Program-made: the position numbers and the translations under genes
Notes under the pieces: generated by a model
Seen by the model: the letters and a program-made list of their open reading frames with translations, nothing else
What the model was told of the DNA's origin: nothing
Database searches by the model: none
Shown: piece by piece, positions 54,311-64,000 of the stretch
How positions within the stretch are numbered: the first letter of the stretch is position 1
How the letters are laid out: each line of letters opens with the position of its first letter
Source of the DNA: Entophlyctis helioformis
Lineage: Eukaryota > Chytridiomycota > Chytridiomycetes > Chytridiales > Chytriomycetaceae
Length of the DNA: 64,000 nucleotides
Assembly: GCA_025526915.1 (NCBI GenBank)
Contig: JAHLKH010000010.1
Span: forward strand, 209,597-273,596
Reading direction: 5' to 3'

Positions 54311-55966
54311 CTAGAGGTTGGGATGGGCGGGTGTCGACGGACTGACAGAGTTGGAAGCCGCCGCGACAGATGGACGAGTCGCCGACTCCTGGGCCGTTCG
54401 GACAACCGACGCGGCGGGCAGCGTGCTGCCGCTCTTTTGCGCGATCGCACTGCTGCTGCGGTTGTTCTTGGCGGTGCTGCGAGTGGTATCAGAGTTTCCA
54501 GTGGCAGAGGCAGAGGCAGAGTCGTCGTCGCCACTGATGAACGATTCGAGCGTGAGAGGGTCCTGCTTGCGGATGCGGCGGATCGTGTTGATCACGTACA
54601 GCCGGCACCGGTCGTCTTGCACCACAAAGATGATGGGCGTCACGGCCGACAGCACGGCCAGGCAAAAGTTGCCGACCATGTTCATGGCGGCAGGCGGCGG
54701 GCGGCGCGTGATCATGGCCACGAGCATCTCGCTGGCAGTCGTGTAGAAGAGCACCATAAAGGCAACGGCGGTCATCTTGGCACGCTGCACGAGCATCTTG
54801 ACGACACGCTGGGCTTTGAGCGAGTCCTTGTTCTGCTTAATGTTGCTGCTGCGCGCAAACTCTTGCATCTTGGCATCAATGTGCGCGCCGACCTGTGGGT
54901 GGTGGCGGTGGCGGTGGTGATTGGGAGTGTTAGCGGCCATGCTGTTGAGTGCATGCGCAGTTTTGGCTGACTGTTCACCTTTGAGTAGCCGTAGAACAGA
55001 ATGGGCGGCGTGGCAAGAATGCCGTACAGGGCAAACGCAATCCAAAAGATCTGCAGCATCGCCATGGTCAGTGTCTGGCAGTTTCTTGTCCTGCCAGCAG
55101 ACGTGCAAACGCACCATGTTGGGCTTTGACGACTCGATCTTCCAGTAGCACACCTGCCCATTGCCGCAATCGTCAGACCAGTCGGTGATGATTGGCCGAG
55201 CATCACAAGCAATCTGCAACGTACCCATTTGCACGGCCGGAGCTCGTACACATCGCTCACTTGCGGCCAGATCGGGAACGTGCCAATGGCAATACAGTAT
55301 CCCCAGAGGCCAATCAGGATAACCTTGAGATTGTCGGTGATGATGCGTCCTTGGCCAAGAACGACGCCGTAGTAGTGCCATCCGCAAACCAGCCAGAGCG
55401 TGCTGGTGTGGACGGTAGTTCAGTCGCGTGTTGGACAAGTCGACGTGTTTGCATGACAGAACCCCAGGAATGACGTCAGATCAGGAGCGGGGAATTGTAA
55501 AGACAGTAGCCAATGGAAGGGGTCAAGACAATGGGACTGCTTTCGAAAGAGTGCCACGCAGTCTCGGCTGCCTGGTGGATAACAACGCACGCAAGGCACA
55601 CACGACACACGACAGGAAGAGACAGGATTCGGCGAGGCATGCGACATACAGCAATGTGAGCGACTCGCAGACGGCGTACGTGAAGCCATACAGCTGGCAC
55701 ATGGCAAAGCTGAGCGAGAACTTGTTGTAGTACAGATTGGTGCCGTCGGTGAGCACAAACATGACCGTCAGAATGAACATGGGCACGACGATGTTGAGAT
55801 TCATTTTGTTCTCGATCCGCTCGAGTGCGCCTGATGCCTTGAAGACGAAGATGCCTGCAATGCCCACGACCAGGCCGACCAGGTCGACGGTGAAGCGCAG
55901 CGCGAGAATGCTGCGCTCCCAGGGCTCGTACGGTGCGTCAAGATGCAAGTCTGCGGTGGTCGCCAT
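54311..55966 (-). CDS. GPCR-like 7TM receptor
   Basis: The ATG at 55964-55966 starts MATTADLHLDAPYEPWERSI. Hydrophobic segments over six or so exons include FTVDLVGLVVGIAGIFVF, NIVVPMFILTVMFVLTDGTN, FAMCQLYGFTYAVCESLTLL, IWPQVSDV after an Ile/Gly-rich TM4, IFWIAFALYGILATPPILFY and MTAVAFMVLFYTTASEMLVA. A segment after TM3 has cytosolic Lys/Gln loops (DSLKAQRVVKMLVQRAK), and the last TM is followed by RRIRKQDPLTLESFISGDDD and a Ser/Ala tail. The layout is a cAMP-receptor/chytrid-type GPCR, but no ligand class can be assigned. It ends TAG at 54311. Confidence 0.6.
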
Positions 55967-56309
55967 ACGATCGGTGGTTTTGTGATATCAGGCAAAGCCG
56001 CGTTGAGACAGCTCCGTCCAGTTGGCTTGTTGCGGCGATGATGCCATTCGACAGCGACCAACCTGGCCACGGGTTGTGGTGGCTTGTTGACCGCGCACAC
56101 GGGACAGGAGGAGGATTTGTCGGCCTTTGGTGTACGAGATTGGCATTGTGACCGGCGTTGTCAGAGTGGTGATGTGGGCCACCCCACGGGTTTGAACCAC
56201 CTGATCGCGTTCACCACGTAAGCAGCATCTCGGCGACGTCTGCGACAACAGCACAGGTTGGCCCAAGACAACACAGCAGCAACAAGAGCCGCATACGGCA
56301 ACAACCACA

Positions 56310-59300
56310 ATGAGCTCGAGAGACAAAGGCAGAGTGTCGCTGGATCCAAGCACGTCGCCAACGTCGCCAACGTCGCCAGTATCGCAAGCGTCGCCAGCGT
56401 TGCAGATGCAGCCTCCGACAGCGGCTGCACTGCCGCCAAAGACCGCCAGCAAACCTGCAGCCCAAAAGGGTTTCTCGAGGCTGCTGTGGAGCTGCGTGCC
56501 ATCTGGCGGACCCACTGGCAGCGCAGCGCAGACCAAGCCTGCACAGCCTGCAGCGGCCAACCCTCAGCAAACGCCTGCTGCCTCTGCCAAGACGGCTGCC
56601 ATGTCCAACGTGAGCACTACACCGCCAACAACGCCACAACATCGGCCGTGAACCTGGCCGACTGACTGACTGGCTGCTGCTGCTGTTGCCCTGGCTAGCA
56701 TCGGCATGATCTGCTCAAGCTGCTCAGCGACCAGCTGCAGAGCATCGAGGCCATGGAGACGGACGACTTTGCCGACTGGAGCGATGCTGTCGCTGTGGTT
56801 GACGACTTGGTCGACAAATGCTACGACCTGCGCTCCAAGATCATGCACGAGCACGACAGCACAGCGTCTGTCAAGTCGTCCAGCGAGACCATCTCGGGCA
56901 ATCCCAGCCAGTCGCAGGAATGGGCAGTCGGACAGTCGGCACTCGCTGCCCACGATATCATCTTGGAGGCACGTTCAACCGTCCGTCCCCTCTCAGCCAC
57001 CCCAGCCGTGCTGATCATCTCCACTGCCATGATTGCCAACAGAACCGAGAAGAGCTGCTCGTCATCTGCAATGCCGTTGCCGCAAAGATCAACAGAGTGC
57101 CGAGCCCTGGCCTGACCGACTCGCAGACGGATCTCTTGTCGGACATTGTCAAGCTGTCAGAGACTGCACGCTCTCTCGTTCTCAAGATCCAAGAGGGCGA
57201 GTCGGCCAAGAGCAACGAGCCGCAGTCGCCGCTGGTCAGCTTCATTTCCGACGGCAATCTCGATGTCGCGATCCACGTGGTCAAGCTCGCCAAGGCAGCA
57301 GCCGAGTTCGCCCCCATCCCAGGCATCAGCGCGGCTCTCGGCATGATCGAGTCCATCCTCAGCAATGCCAAGAACAACCTGCGTGGCGTCGCTGGCATGC
57401 AGTCGTTTTGCAACGACCTCGTCGAGTTTCGCAACGCTCTTGCGCCAGTGTCACGCATGCCGTTTTCGCCCGATGCGCGTCGCAGATGCGATGATCTGCT
57501 CGAGCTGCTCAAGGAAGCACAGGCGGCGATCGAGGCTGCAAAGGAACGCAACAAGGGAATCAGCGTGTACACTGGCGCTTCAGTCAAGAAGATCACGTCG
57601 CAGATTTCTGGATTCCAGTCCCGTCTCGCCAAGCTCAAAGAGGTTTGCTTGATCTGCCAGCATTGCAGTCGATTAATGATTGCCGGACTGACACATTATG
57701 CCTGAGCAGCTTCTCGGCTACTCGATGCAGATTGACAGCATCTTGATGCTCATGTACCAGGCCAAGCAGCTCAACCTCATCAACGACAAGGTGGACGATA
57801 TCTACCGGATCCTGCGTCCGCGCGGTCTCCACGTTCAGCGCGACGACTACCAGATTGCCGAGCAGACGCTGGATATCAGAGGCCGCTTCTCGGTCCGCCT
57901 CGCTCGAATGGATGGCCAGATGTACGTGCTCAAGGAATTCAACAGCATTCTGGATGACAAGACCAAGGAGGCCATCGAGGCAGAGGCACACAAGTGGTTC
58001 AAGTTCAGTCACTCGAACCTGCTGCCACTGAGCGGCATCTGTCTCGACGACAAGGATGGCGCTCGCCCATTTGTCACCACGCCGTTCCTTGAGCACGATC
58101 TCGAGTCCTACCTGGCTGCCAATCCCGATATCACGACCCTCGACCGTCTGCGAGTCCTGACCCGTGTTGCGCGCGGTGTCAAGTACCTGCACAAGTTTGC
58201 TCCTGGCGCACCTGTTGTCCACGGAAGTCTGACCATGCGCCACATTCGAATGGGTGGGCTGATGCGTGCTGCCATGCTGCTGACTTGGGATGCCTGACGG
58301 CTGCTGACTGGGACGTTTGACAGATGCCAAGGCCAAAAGGGTCAAGATCAGCGTTGGCATGCTCGCACATCGCGCTCTTGGTGGATCAGACGTCCAGTGG
58401 TTCAAGTATGCCGCACCTGAAGTCAAAGAGGACGGGTACGAGTTCAAACCGCCCATGGACGTGTACGCCTTTGGCATCATTGCCATGGCGGTCTTGGCTG
58501 GCGAGCCTGTTGAGCGTGTCCGTGCCGAGGTCACCCCCAAGCCGGCTGGTGTGGTCGACACTGTCTGGAGTGTGCTCAAGCAGGCGTGCTTGGTGCATGA
58601 CTACCGCCGCCCAAAGTTTGACGCCATTGTCAAGTGCCTGACTGCTGCGACCAAGGCTGATCAAGGTTGGGCATTTTTACTAGAGTGTTAATGCTGGACT
58701 GCCCAGCTGACGTCTGCCACGATAGAGAATCGGCCTGTGCTTCCAGAGGGAGCATCCGATCTGCAGACGCTGTGCTTTTTGTTTCCAGAGTGGGCACAGG
58801 ACAGCGAGATCAGCGAGACGTCTGAGCAGCCAACAGGCGAGATGTTGTCCGTTTACGATCCAGAGACGCGGCGCAATGTCCCCAACCTGCGGCTCGAATG
58901 GGATGCGCAGTACAACTTGACGGCTTTGTGAGTGCAACGGCTCTCGCATTGCTGACATGTGCTGATCAATGCATCATCCACACGGACAGGCGCCTGACTG
59001 GATGCGGTCTGTCTGGAAACATTCCCAAGGAGATTGGACGGCTCACACAGCTCAAGGAGCTTTGGCTTGACCAAAACAGTCTGGATGGCGAAATTCCAAC
59101 CGAGATCTGCAGGTTGACACGCCTGGTAACGCTGTGAGTTTCATAGTATCCATGTTCACGGCTGATGTTCAACGCATTCTAACCATGGCAGCACGGTACG
59201 ATAGACGCCTCGGGCAGAACAAGCTCACTGGACCTGTGCCGTACTTGATCTGCAAGCTCAAAGCACTCGAAGAACTCGACATTGCTGGATGCAAGCTCAA

Positions 59301-61560
59301 TGCCATCCCGCCTACTTTGGCCCAGCTTTCCAAGCTGCGCGAGCTGTGCGTCCATGCTGCTAGCTCCTCGCTGTTTGCCTGCATCTCTAACGCTTGCCAC
59401 GACAGATACATTTCGCGCAACCTCATCACTGTGCTCCCAGACCTGAGCAAACTGCAGAACCTCGAGATCTTGTACGTCTGCTGCCGGTGCCACTCTGCAA
59501 GTGCCTGGGGGTTTGCTGATCGATGGCGATGCCCTGTCGCACCAACAGCCAAGCCATCGGCACAATCAAGTGCAAGCTTGCACACATCCCGCCAGAGACT
59601 GGTCAGCTGCTGGCACTCGAGGAGCTCGATCTTTCCGAGCACGGTCTCAAGAGCGTGCCAGACGAGCTTTTCCAGCTCAGGAACCTGCAGACACTGAGTC
59701 TGTTCAACAACAACTTGGACTGCGTGCCAGACGCCATTGCCAACCTGCACGTGCTCGAGTCACTGGACCTGAGCGTCAATGAGCTGAACACACTCTCGCC
59801 TAGCATTGGCCTGCTTGGCCAACTCTCTGTCCTGCAAGTGTTGCAACGCACGACTGCTGACTTTAAACGCCTAGACTAACTGTGATATTCGGCAAACAGT
59901 GACTTGAGCAACAACAACCTGGCTATCCTGCCAGACGCGTTTGGCAATATGACTGGCCTTGTGGACCTGTGGGTAGACGCAGCTGCAGCTGCTTGATTCT
60001 GGCAATGCGTTGACGATGGCGCAACAGGGATCTGTCCAACAACCAGCTTGCATCGCTCCCATCCACCTTTGGCATGCTCAAGGCAATGGACAAGCTCAAT
60101 CTGAGCAACAACAACTTGGCCACTCTGCCAGTCTCGTTTGGGCAGCTCTCCCGCCTGACTGATCTGTGTGTACATGCACATGCAGCAACCATGATGCTCG
60201 AAGACTGACCAGCGACTGTGGACAGAATCCTGAGCCAGAATGAGATGGTGTCACTGCCAGCAGAATTTGGCCAGCTCAAGAACCTGCGCTGGCTGAACCT
60301 GGACACGAACCACATTGTCACTCTGGATGGTGCTGGATTTGGCCAGCTTGTCAAGATGGAAAAGCTGTAAGTCTGGCAATTGGCCACGCTGCTGCCGCGT
60401 GCTGACTCTATGCTTGCACATAGGGACTTGAGCAGCAACCAGCTCTCTGATCTGCCGGCAGAGATGGCCTCCCTGACCAGGCTGACTGAGCTCGCACTAA
60501 GCAGCAACAAGTTTGACCTGCTGCCCACCTGTGTGTCCAGCATGACAAATCTGCAGATCTTGTAAGACTGGACTGCATGGTTCTTGTGCCATTGTGCAGA
60601 TCTACTGACTTGTCAATCTGCACTATGCCAGACTTGCAAGCCACAACCAAATCACATCCTTTCCGCCATCCATCCAGTCACTGACCAAGTTGACAAAGAT
60701 GTGAGCAGGTGTTGTTATGCATGCACACATGGCATCCACCATGCTGATATGAACTGCCATGACAGTGCTGCCTTCAACAACAGCATCACAAGTCTACCAA
60801 CAGAGATTGGCAAGCTCAAGACGCTCTCTGTCCTCATCCTGCGCAACAACAAGCTTGAACTGCTGCCAGACGGTCTTTGCGACTGCACTCGACTGCGCCG
60901 TCTGTGAGTTGCCATTCTACTGCTCTATTTTGCTGGTGGTTAGCTGATATGCTTGGCATTGCAGATCTTTGCGACAGAACCACCTGTCAACCCTGCCAGA
61001 CCGTTTTGGGCAGCTTGCTGCCATCCATGACCTGTGAGTTATGGAATGCACTCTTTCCAAGTTGATCACACTGACACTTGCCATCTGTCAAAACAGGGAC
61101 CTGAGCAGCAATTTGTTTGTGTCCATTCCTCTACAGATCTATGACCTTGTCAACCTGATTGAGCTGGATCTCAGTGGCAACCAGATCACTCTTGTCTCGC
61201 CACTCGTATCAAACCTGCAAAAGCTTGAGGCACTCTATCTGAGCAACAACCAGATCACATCCATCCCAGTGGAACTCAACAAGTGCAAGTCACTCGGGTG
61301 CCTGATCCTCAGCCACAACAAGCTGCAGCATGTGCCCAAGGAGCTTGCACAGCTGTCCAGCCTTGTCTCGCTTGACCTTGCATACAACAACCTCGAGGAA
61401 ACGGGCACTCTACCCCGTGTTGTTGCAAAACTGACCAAGCTGGCTGACCTGTAAGTTGCCCATGCTGATTGCTGATGACGTGATGACTGTTGACTTTTTT
61501 TGTGTATCTGGCAGTGACCTGAGTGGGAACAAGAAGGTTGATGTTAAACCCTCAGAATAG
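56310..61560 (+). CDS. MLKL-like helical bundle - pseudokinase - LRR protein
   Basis: The ATG at 56310 gives MSSRDKGRVSLDPSTSPTSP. After a disordered 100 residues, an all-helical region (about 100-340) includes LVVICNAVAAKINR-like helices, the segment PIPGISAALGMIESILSN and SFCNDLVEFRNALAPVSRM, resembling the four-helix NTD of MLKL/HeLo-type proteins in fungi. A kinase fold follows with the beta-3 lysine (YVLKEFN), but VVHGSLTMRHIRM replaces HRD and VKISVGMLAH replaces DFG; APE (AAPEV) and DVYAFGIIAM are kept, so it is a pseudokinase. LRRs then run from about 58990 to the TAG at 61558. Most are 23 residues. Function might be signalling or cell-death-like; this is inference. Confidence 0.7.
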
Positions 61561-61800
61561 ATCCAATGTAGCAATGGCGTTGATTGTTGTGTGGGCAGGT
61601 GTCCAATAAAGCAGACAGGTACTGATCCAGCAGATCAGGTGCAGTCTCGCGCAGCTCAGCCTCTGAGCGGTACTCGTTGTGTTGCGGGCCGTAGCCGAGG
61701 TACGAGACCACAAAGGAGCGGTGGCCGTTGCATGAGACCTTGTGTCCAACAATCGCGTCAATCTCCCACTCAGCTGCTGCAGGGTCATCAGCAAAGGCGA
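61544..61800 (-). pseudogene. chromodomain of a Ty3/gypsy element
   Basis: The minus strand reads DPAAAEWEIDAIVGHKVSC, then RSFVVSYLGYGPQHNEYRSE and ELRETAPDLLDQYLSALL, ending SILRV and TAA (61544-61546). The W-E-I-D...V-V-S-Y-L-G-Y-G pattern with a following APDLLDQY helix is the chromodomain of chromovirus integrases. Its last 15 bases overlap the end of the LRR gene antisense. It is separated from the integrase by an insertion and a frame break at 61,850-62,060. Confidence 0.75.
61605..61610 (+). terminator. AATAAA after the LRR gene
   Basis: This AATAAA is 45 nt past the LRR stop and lies antisense to the retroelement chromodomain frame, so the gene probably borrows element sequence for its 3' end. 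Confidence 0.4.
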
Positions 61801-61939
61801 CTGCAGGCGGCTGAGCAGGCAGTGGCCGGCCAGGGAAAGCAGCTGTAACAGTCAGCCGCGATCACGTGACACGCGTGCAACCGGTCGCGCGTCCCACTTG
61901 AATCCTGACAGACCACAAGGCGACTTGCCCCAGTCGTCG

Positions 61940-62050
61940 CCTTGTGTACTGAAACCCGCCGTCTGTCAGGTATTGCCCATGCATATGCCTTTATTACTAC
62001 GAAGCTATATCAATGAATAACCTTGTGTACTGAAACCCGCCGTCTGTCAG
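61940..62050. repeat. 30-bp direct repeat flanking a 51-bp insert
   Basis: Bases 61940-61969 and 62021-62050 are identical over 30 bp (ccttgtgtactgaaacccgc then cgtctgtcag). The 51 bp between are AT-rich (tttattactacgaagctata). The repeat encodes the element residues TDGGFQYTR and lies where integrase and chromodomain should be continuous. Confidence 0.9.
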
Positions 62051-63290
62051 ACCGCCCATCGTCTCGTTGCACATCGTCCTGTTGCAGCAGCGGCCGGATC
62101 GCGGTACGGCTTCAGCAGACGGACATGGAACCATGGATGCAGACGATGCATAGTCGGATGCAGAGCCAGCTTGCAGTTGAGAACATCCAGTGCGGCGTTG
62201 ACCTCTGTGATTGGGAACGGACCCAGCCAGTTGGGCAGGAACGCATTGGGGCGATGTGTGTCGGTGGGCCACACAATGCCGGCGGCTTGCAGCATGACCA
62301 TGTTGCCGACAGCGTAGGCAGGAGCATCCCGGCGGTGGCGATCGGCGTTGCGCTTCTGCTGTTCCTGAGCCTTGACCAGGTTGGCTGTGGCATCCACGCG
62401 AGCCTTGTCAATGAAAGCAAGCAGGTCGCGAACAGCAGGCGGCGACGATGCTGCCGGCTTGTGTGGCAGCATGCGAGGCTCGAGGCCAAAGGCGAGAAAG
62501 TACGGAGCATAGCCGGTCGATGCGCTTGGAGCAGAGTTGAGGGCGTGGACAGCCGCATCGAGCATGTGCTCCCAGTTGCTGCCGCGGTGGTTGGCGTACT
62601 TGGACAGCAGGTCCTTGAGCGTGCGGATGGTACGTTCGGACTGGCCGTCGGTCTCCTGGTGGCGGGCCGTTACCATGACTTGCTCAATGTCCAGCGCAGC
62701 ACAGAGCGCCATCCGGAAGGCAGACAGGAAGCGAGCGTTGTGGTCCGAGACGATAGACGACGGCAGGCTGTGGCCAGCGAGCACGCATCGGTTGAGGAAC
62801 AGCGCGGCAAGGTCCTCGGCAGTCGCATCGCGTCGCGTCGGCACGCACTTGACAAGCTTTGTCAGGCGATCCACAACCACAAACACAGCATCGTTGCCCT
62901 CGTCCGACATGGGCATGAAGGCAATGTCGCACGCCACAGACTGGAAGCGGTCGGCAGGGATGGGCAGCGGGTGCAGCAGACCGGCAGGAGCCTGCGTCGA
63001 CAAGTTGAACCGCTGGCAGGCGTCGCACGAGCCCACAAAGCGGCCGACCGACGAGGCCATGTCCGGCCAGTATTAGTGCGCACGCAGACGGCCGTATGTT
63101 CGTTCGCGGCCCTGGTGGCCAGCATGAGGCGGCTCGTGGGCCAAGGTGAGCAGGTCGGTACGCACTTGACCGTCGGGTATGTACATGCGGCCCTCGTAGA
63201 ACCACAGGCCGTCGACCAGCTCGAGCTTGGCGGCCAACTGACGCTCGTGTGCAGCGGCACCAGCAGGAGAGCTGAAACCAATGCACTCAG
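62051..63290 (-). pseudogene. Ty3/gypsy (chromovirus) integrase region, interrupted
   Basis: On the minus strand, LTLAHEPPHAGHQGRERTYG and CDACQRFNLS form the H2C2 zinc finger. The core has the DDE residues in SVACDIAFMP, SSIVSDHNARF and TDGQSERTIRTL. A GPF/Y-type segment (LPNWLGPFPITEVNAA) and HPWFHVRLLKPYRDP follow. A TAA interrupts between the H2C2 His and Cys pairs (RLRAH-stop-YWPDM, near 63075), and the frame ends early at RRWAV. No reverse transcriptase or gag lies in the window; sequence 5' of the finger gives way to the tandem repeat at 63.3 kb. Confidence 0.85.
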
Positions 63291-63311
63291 TGACGCCCCC
63301 AAATCCAAATC

Positions 63312-64000
63312 ATGTCCTCCGTCCTTCGTCCTTCGTCCTTCGTCCTTCGTCCTTCGTCCCGCGTCCTTCGTCCTCTGAGGATTTGCATCGAAAACTGGTC
63401 GCCGAAATCGTTGATTCATCGAAGACAGAGTGCCGTTAGGGCAGTCGACTGTGGGAATAAACAGCACCTGGCTAGGGAGAAAGCCCTGCCAATGCTCTTT
63501 GCAACGCACCAAACTTCATCTCTCTACCATGCCTGCAGCCCCCACAATCCTTGAACAGAGCGAGGGGGTCCAATTTCGCTCGCCACTCGTCACTCGTCCT
63601 TCGTCCTTCGTCCTTCGTCCTTCGTCCTTCGTCCTTCGTCCTTCGTCCTTCGTCCTTCGTCCCGCGTCCTTCGTCCTCTGAGGATTTGCATCGAAAACTG
63701 GTCGCCGAAATCGTTGATTCATCGAAGACAGAGTGCCGTTAGGGCAGTCGACTGTGGGAATAAACAGCACCTGGCTAGGGAGAAAGCCCTGCCAATGCTC
63801 TTTCCAACGCACCAAACTTCATCTCTCTACCATGCCTGCAGCCCCTACAATCCTTGAACAGAGCGAGGGGGTCCAATTTCGCTCGCCACTCGTCACTCGT
63901 CCCGCGTCACTCGTCCCGCGTCCTTCGTCCTTCGTCCTTCGTCCTTCGTCCCTCTTCGTCCTTCGTCCTTCGTCCCTTCGTCCCTTCCGTCCTTCGTCCT
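63312..64000. repeat. 303-bp tandem repeat with a (CCTTCGT)n core
   Basis: Two units are visible. Markers such as gaggatttgcatcgaaaact recur 303 bp apart (about 63378 and 63681), with only occasional differences (ctttgcaacg/ctttccaacg, gcccccaca/gcccctaca). Each unit has a run of 7-bp ccttcgt copies (63318-63360, 63597-63665, 63915-64000) and about 235 bp of unique sequence. The array runs off the window. On the minus strand each unit keeps an open frame with RRTKDEG repeats, probably a by-product of the 7-mer. Confidence 0.85.

Noticed and set aside
62051..63290. Integrase region as an intact retrotransposon
   Set aside because: It has an internal stop near 63075, a frame break at its end and no reverse transcriptase or LTR in the window.
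63312..64000. (CCTTCGT)n as telomere repeat
   Set aside because: The unit does not resemble TTAGGG-type repeats and is embedded in a 303-bp tandem unit with unique sequence.
1..64000. tRNA, rRNA, CRISPR array or bacterial operon
   Set aside because: No cloverleaf, rRNA-like stretch or spaced direct repeats were seen; the introns and protein set are eukaryotic.

Overview
The window is GC-rich nuclear DNA of a flagellated fungus, most likely a chytrid (Chytridiomycota, perhaps Rhizophydiales; this is inference). Genes are tightly packed. They carry many short GT-AG introns with a CTGAC-like branch motif near the 3' end, and the proteins are typically fungal (Rad51, Prp22, Isy1, Mpp6, Rrp7, Vps35, Ysc84/Lsb3, Dph1, Ste14). 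Axoneme-linked genes (NME7, enkurin, probably an ERICH2 homologue) point to a zoospore stage.

Layout. 0-17 kb is housekeeping: the 3' end of a Bet1/Sft1-like SNARE, a small membrane protein, a HemK/N6AMT1 eRF1 methyltransferase, exosome cofactor MPP6, NME7, the PRP22/DHX8 helicase, RRP7, an ERICH2-like protein, RAD51 and a CAMKL-type kinase. 17.3-24.1 kb holds the most unusual locus: one exon chain that begins with an XPG/FEN1-type nuclease domain and ends in a Fanzor (eukaryotic TnpB-like) RuvC nuclease with a zinc ribbon. Its non-coding right end recurs beside a decayed copy at 44.5-44.7 kb. 24.7-29.5 kb has an ARM-like protein, an ankyrin-repeat protein and a mitochondrial carrier. 29.6-37.6 kb has an LRR-DH-PH RhoGEF, a long Ser/Pro/Ala-rich coding stretch, a membrane protein and enkurin. 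37.7-56 kb has VPS35, YSC84/LSB3, a NUDT8-like Nudix hydrolase, DPH1, ISY1, an F-box/KNR4-like protein, a multi-pass protein, ZNF511, an isoprenylcysteine methyltransferase with a duplicated N-terminal half, and a GPCR-like 7TM protein. 56.3-61.6 kb is a large helical-bundle/pseudokinase/LRR protein whose LRRs are encoded by 69-nt exon modules. 61.5-64 kb is a broken Ty3/gypsy chromovirus followed by a 303-bp tandem repeat built on a 7-bp minisatellite.

How genes relate. Several pairs share short divergent promoters (NME7/PRP22 146 bp; RRP7/ERICH2-like 171 bp with a palindromic CACGTG site; enkurin/VPS35 about 60 bp). Splicing (PRP22, ISY1), RNA processing and ribosome biogenesis (MPP6, RRP7), translation (N6AMT1, DPH1) and membrane traffic (SNARE, VPS35, YSC84) are all represented, but nothing suggests operons.

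Caveat. At least ten genes, including conserved ones such as RAD51 and the SLC25 carrier, show isolated one-base indels, mostly deletions and often in G/C runs. I read these as likely consensus errors rather than as widespread pseudogenisation. Coordinates given are for the outer CDS limits; introns lie inside.
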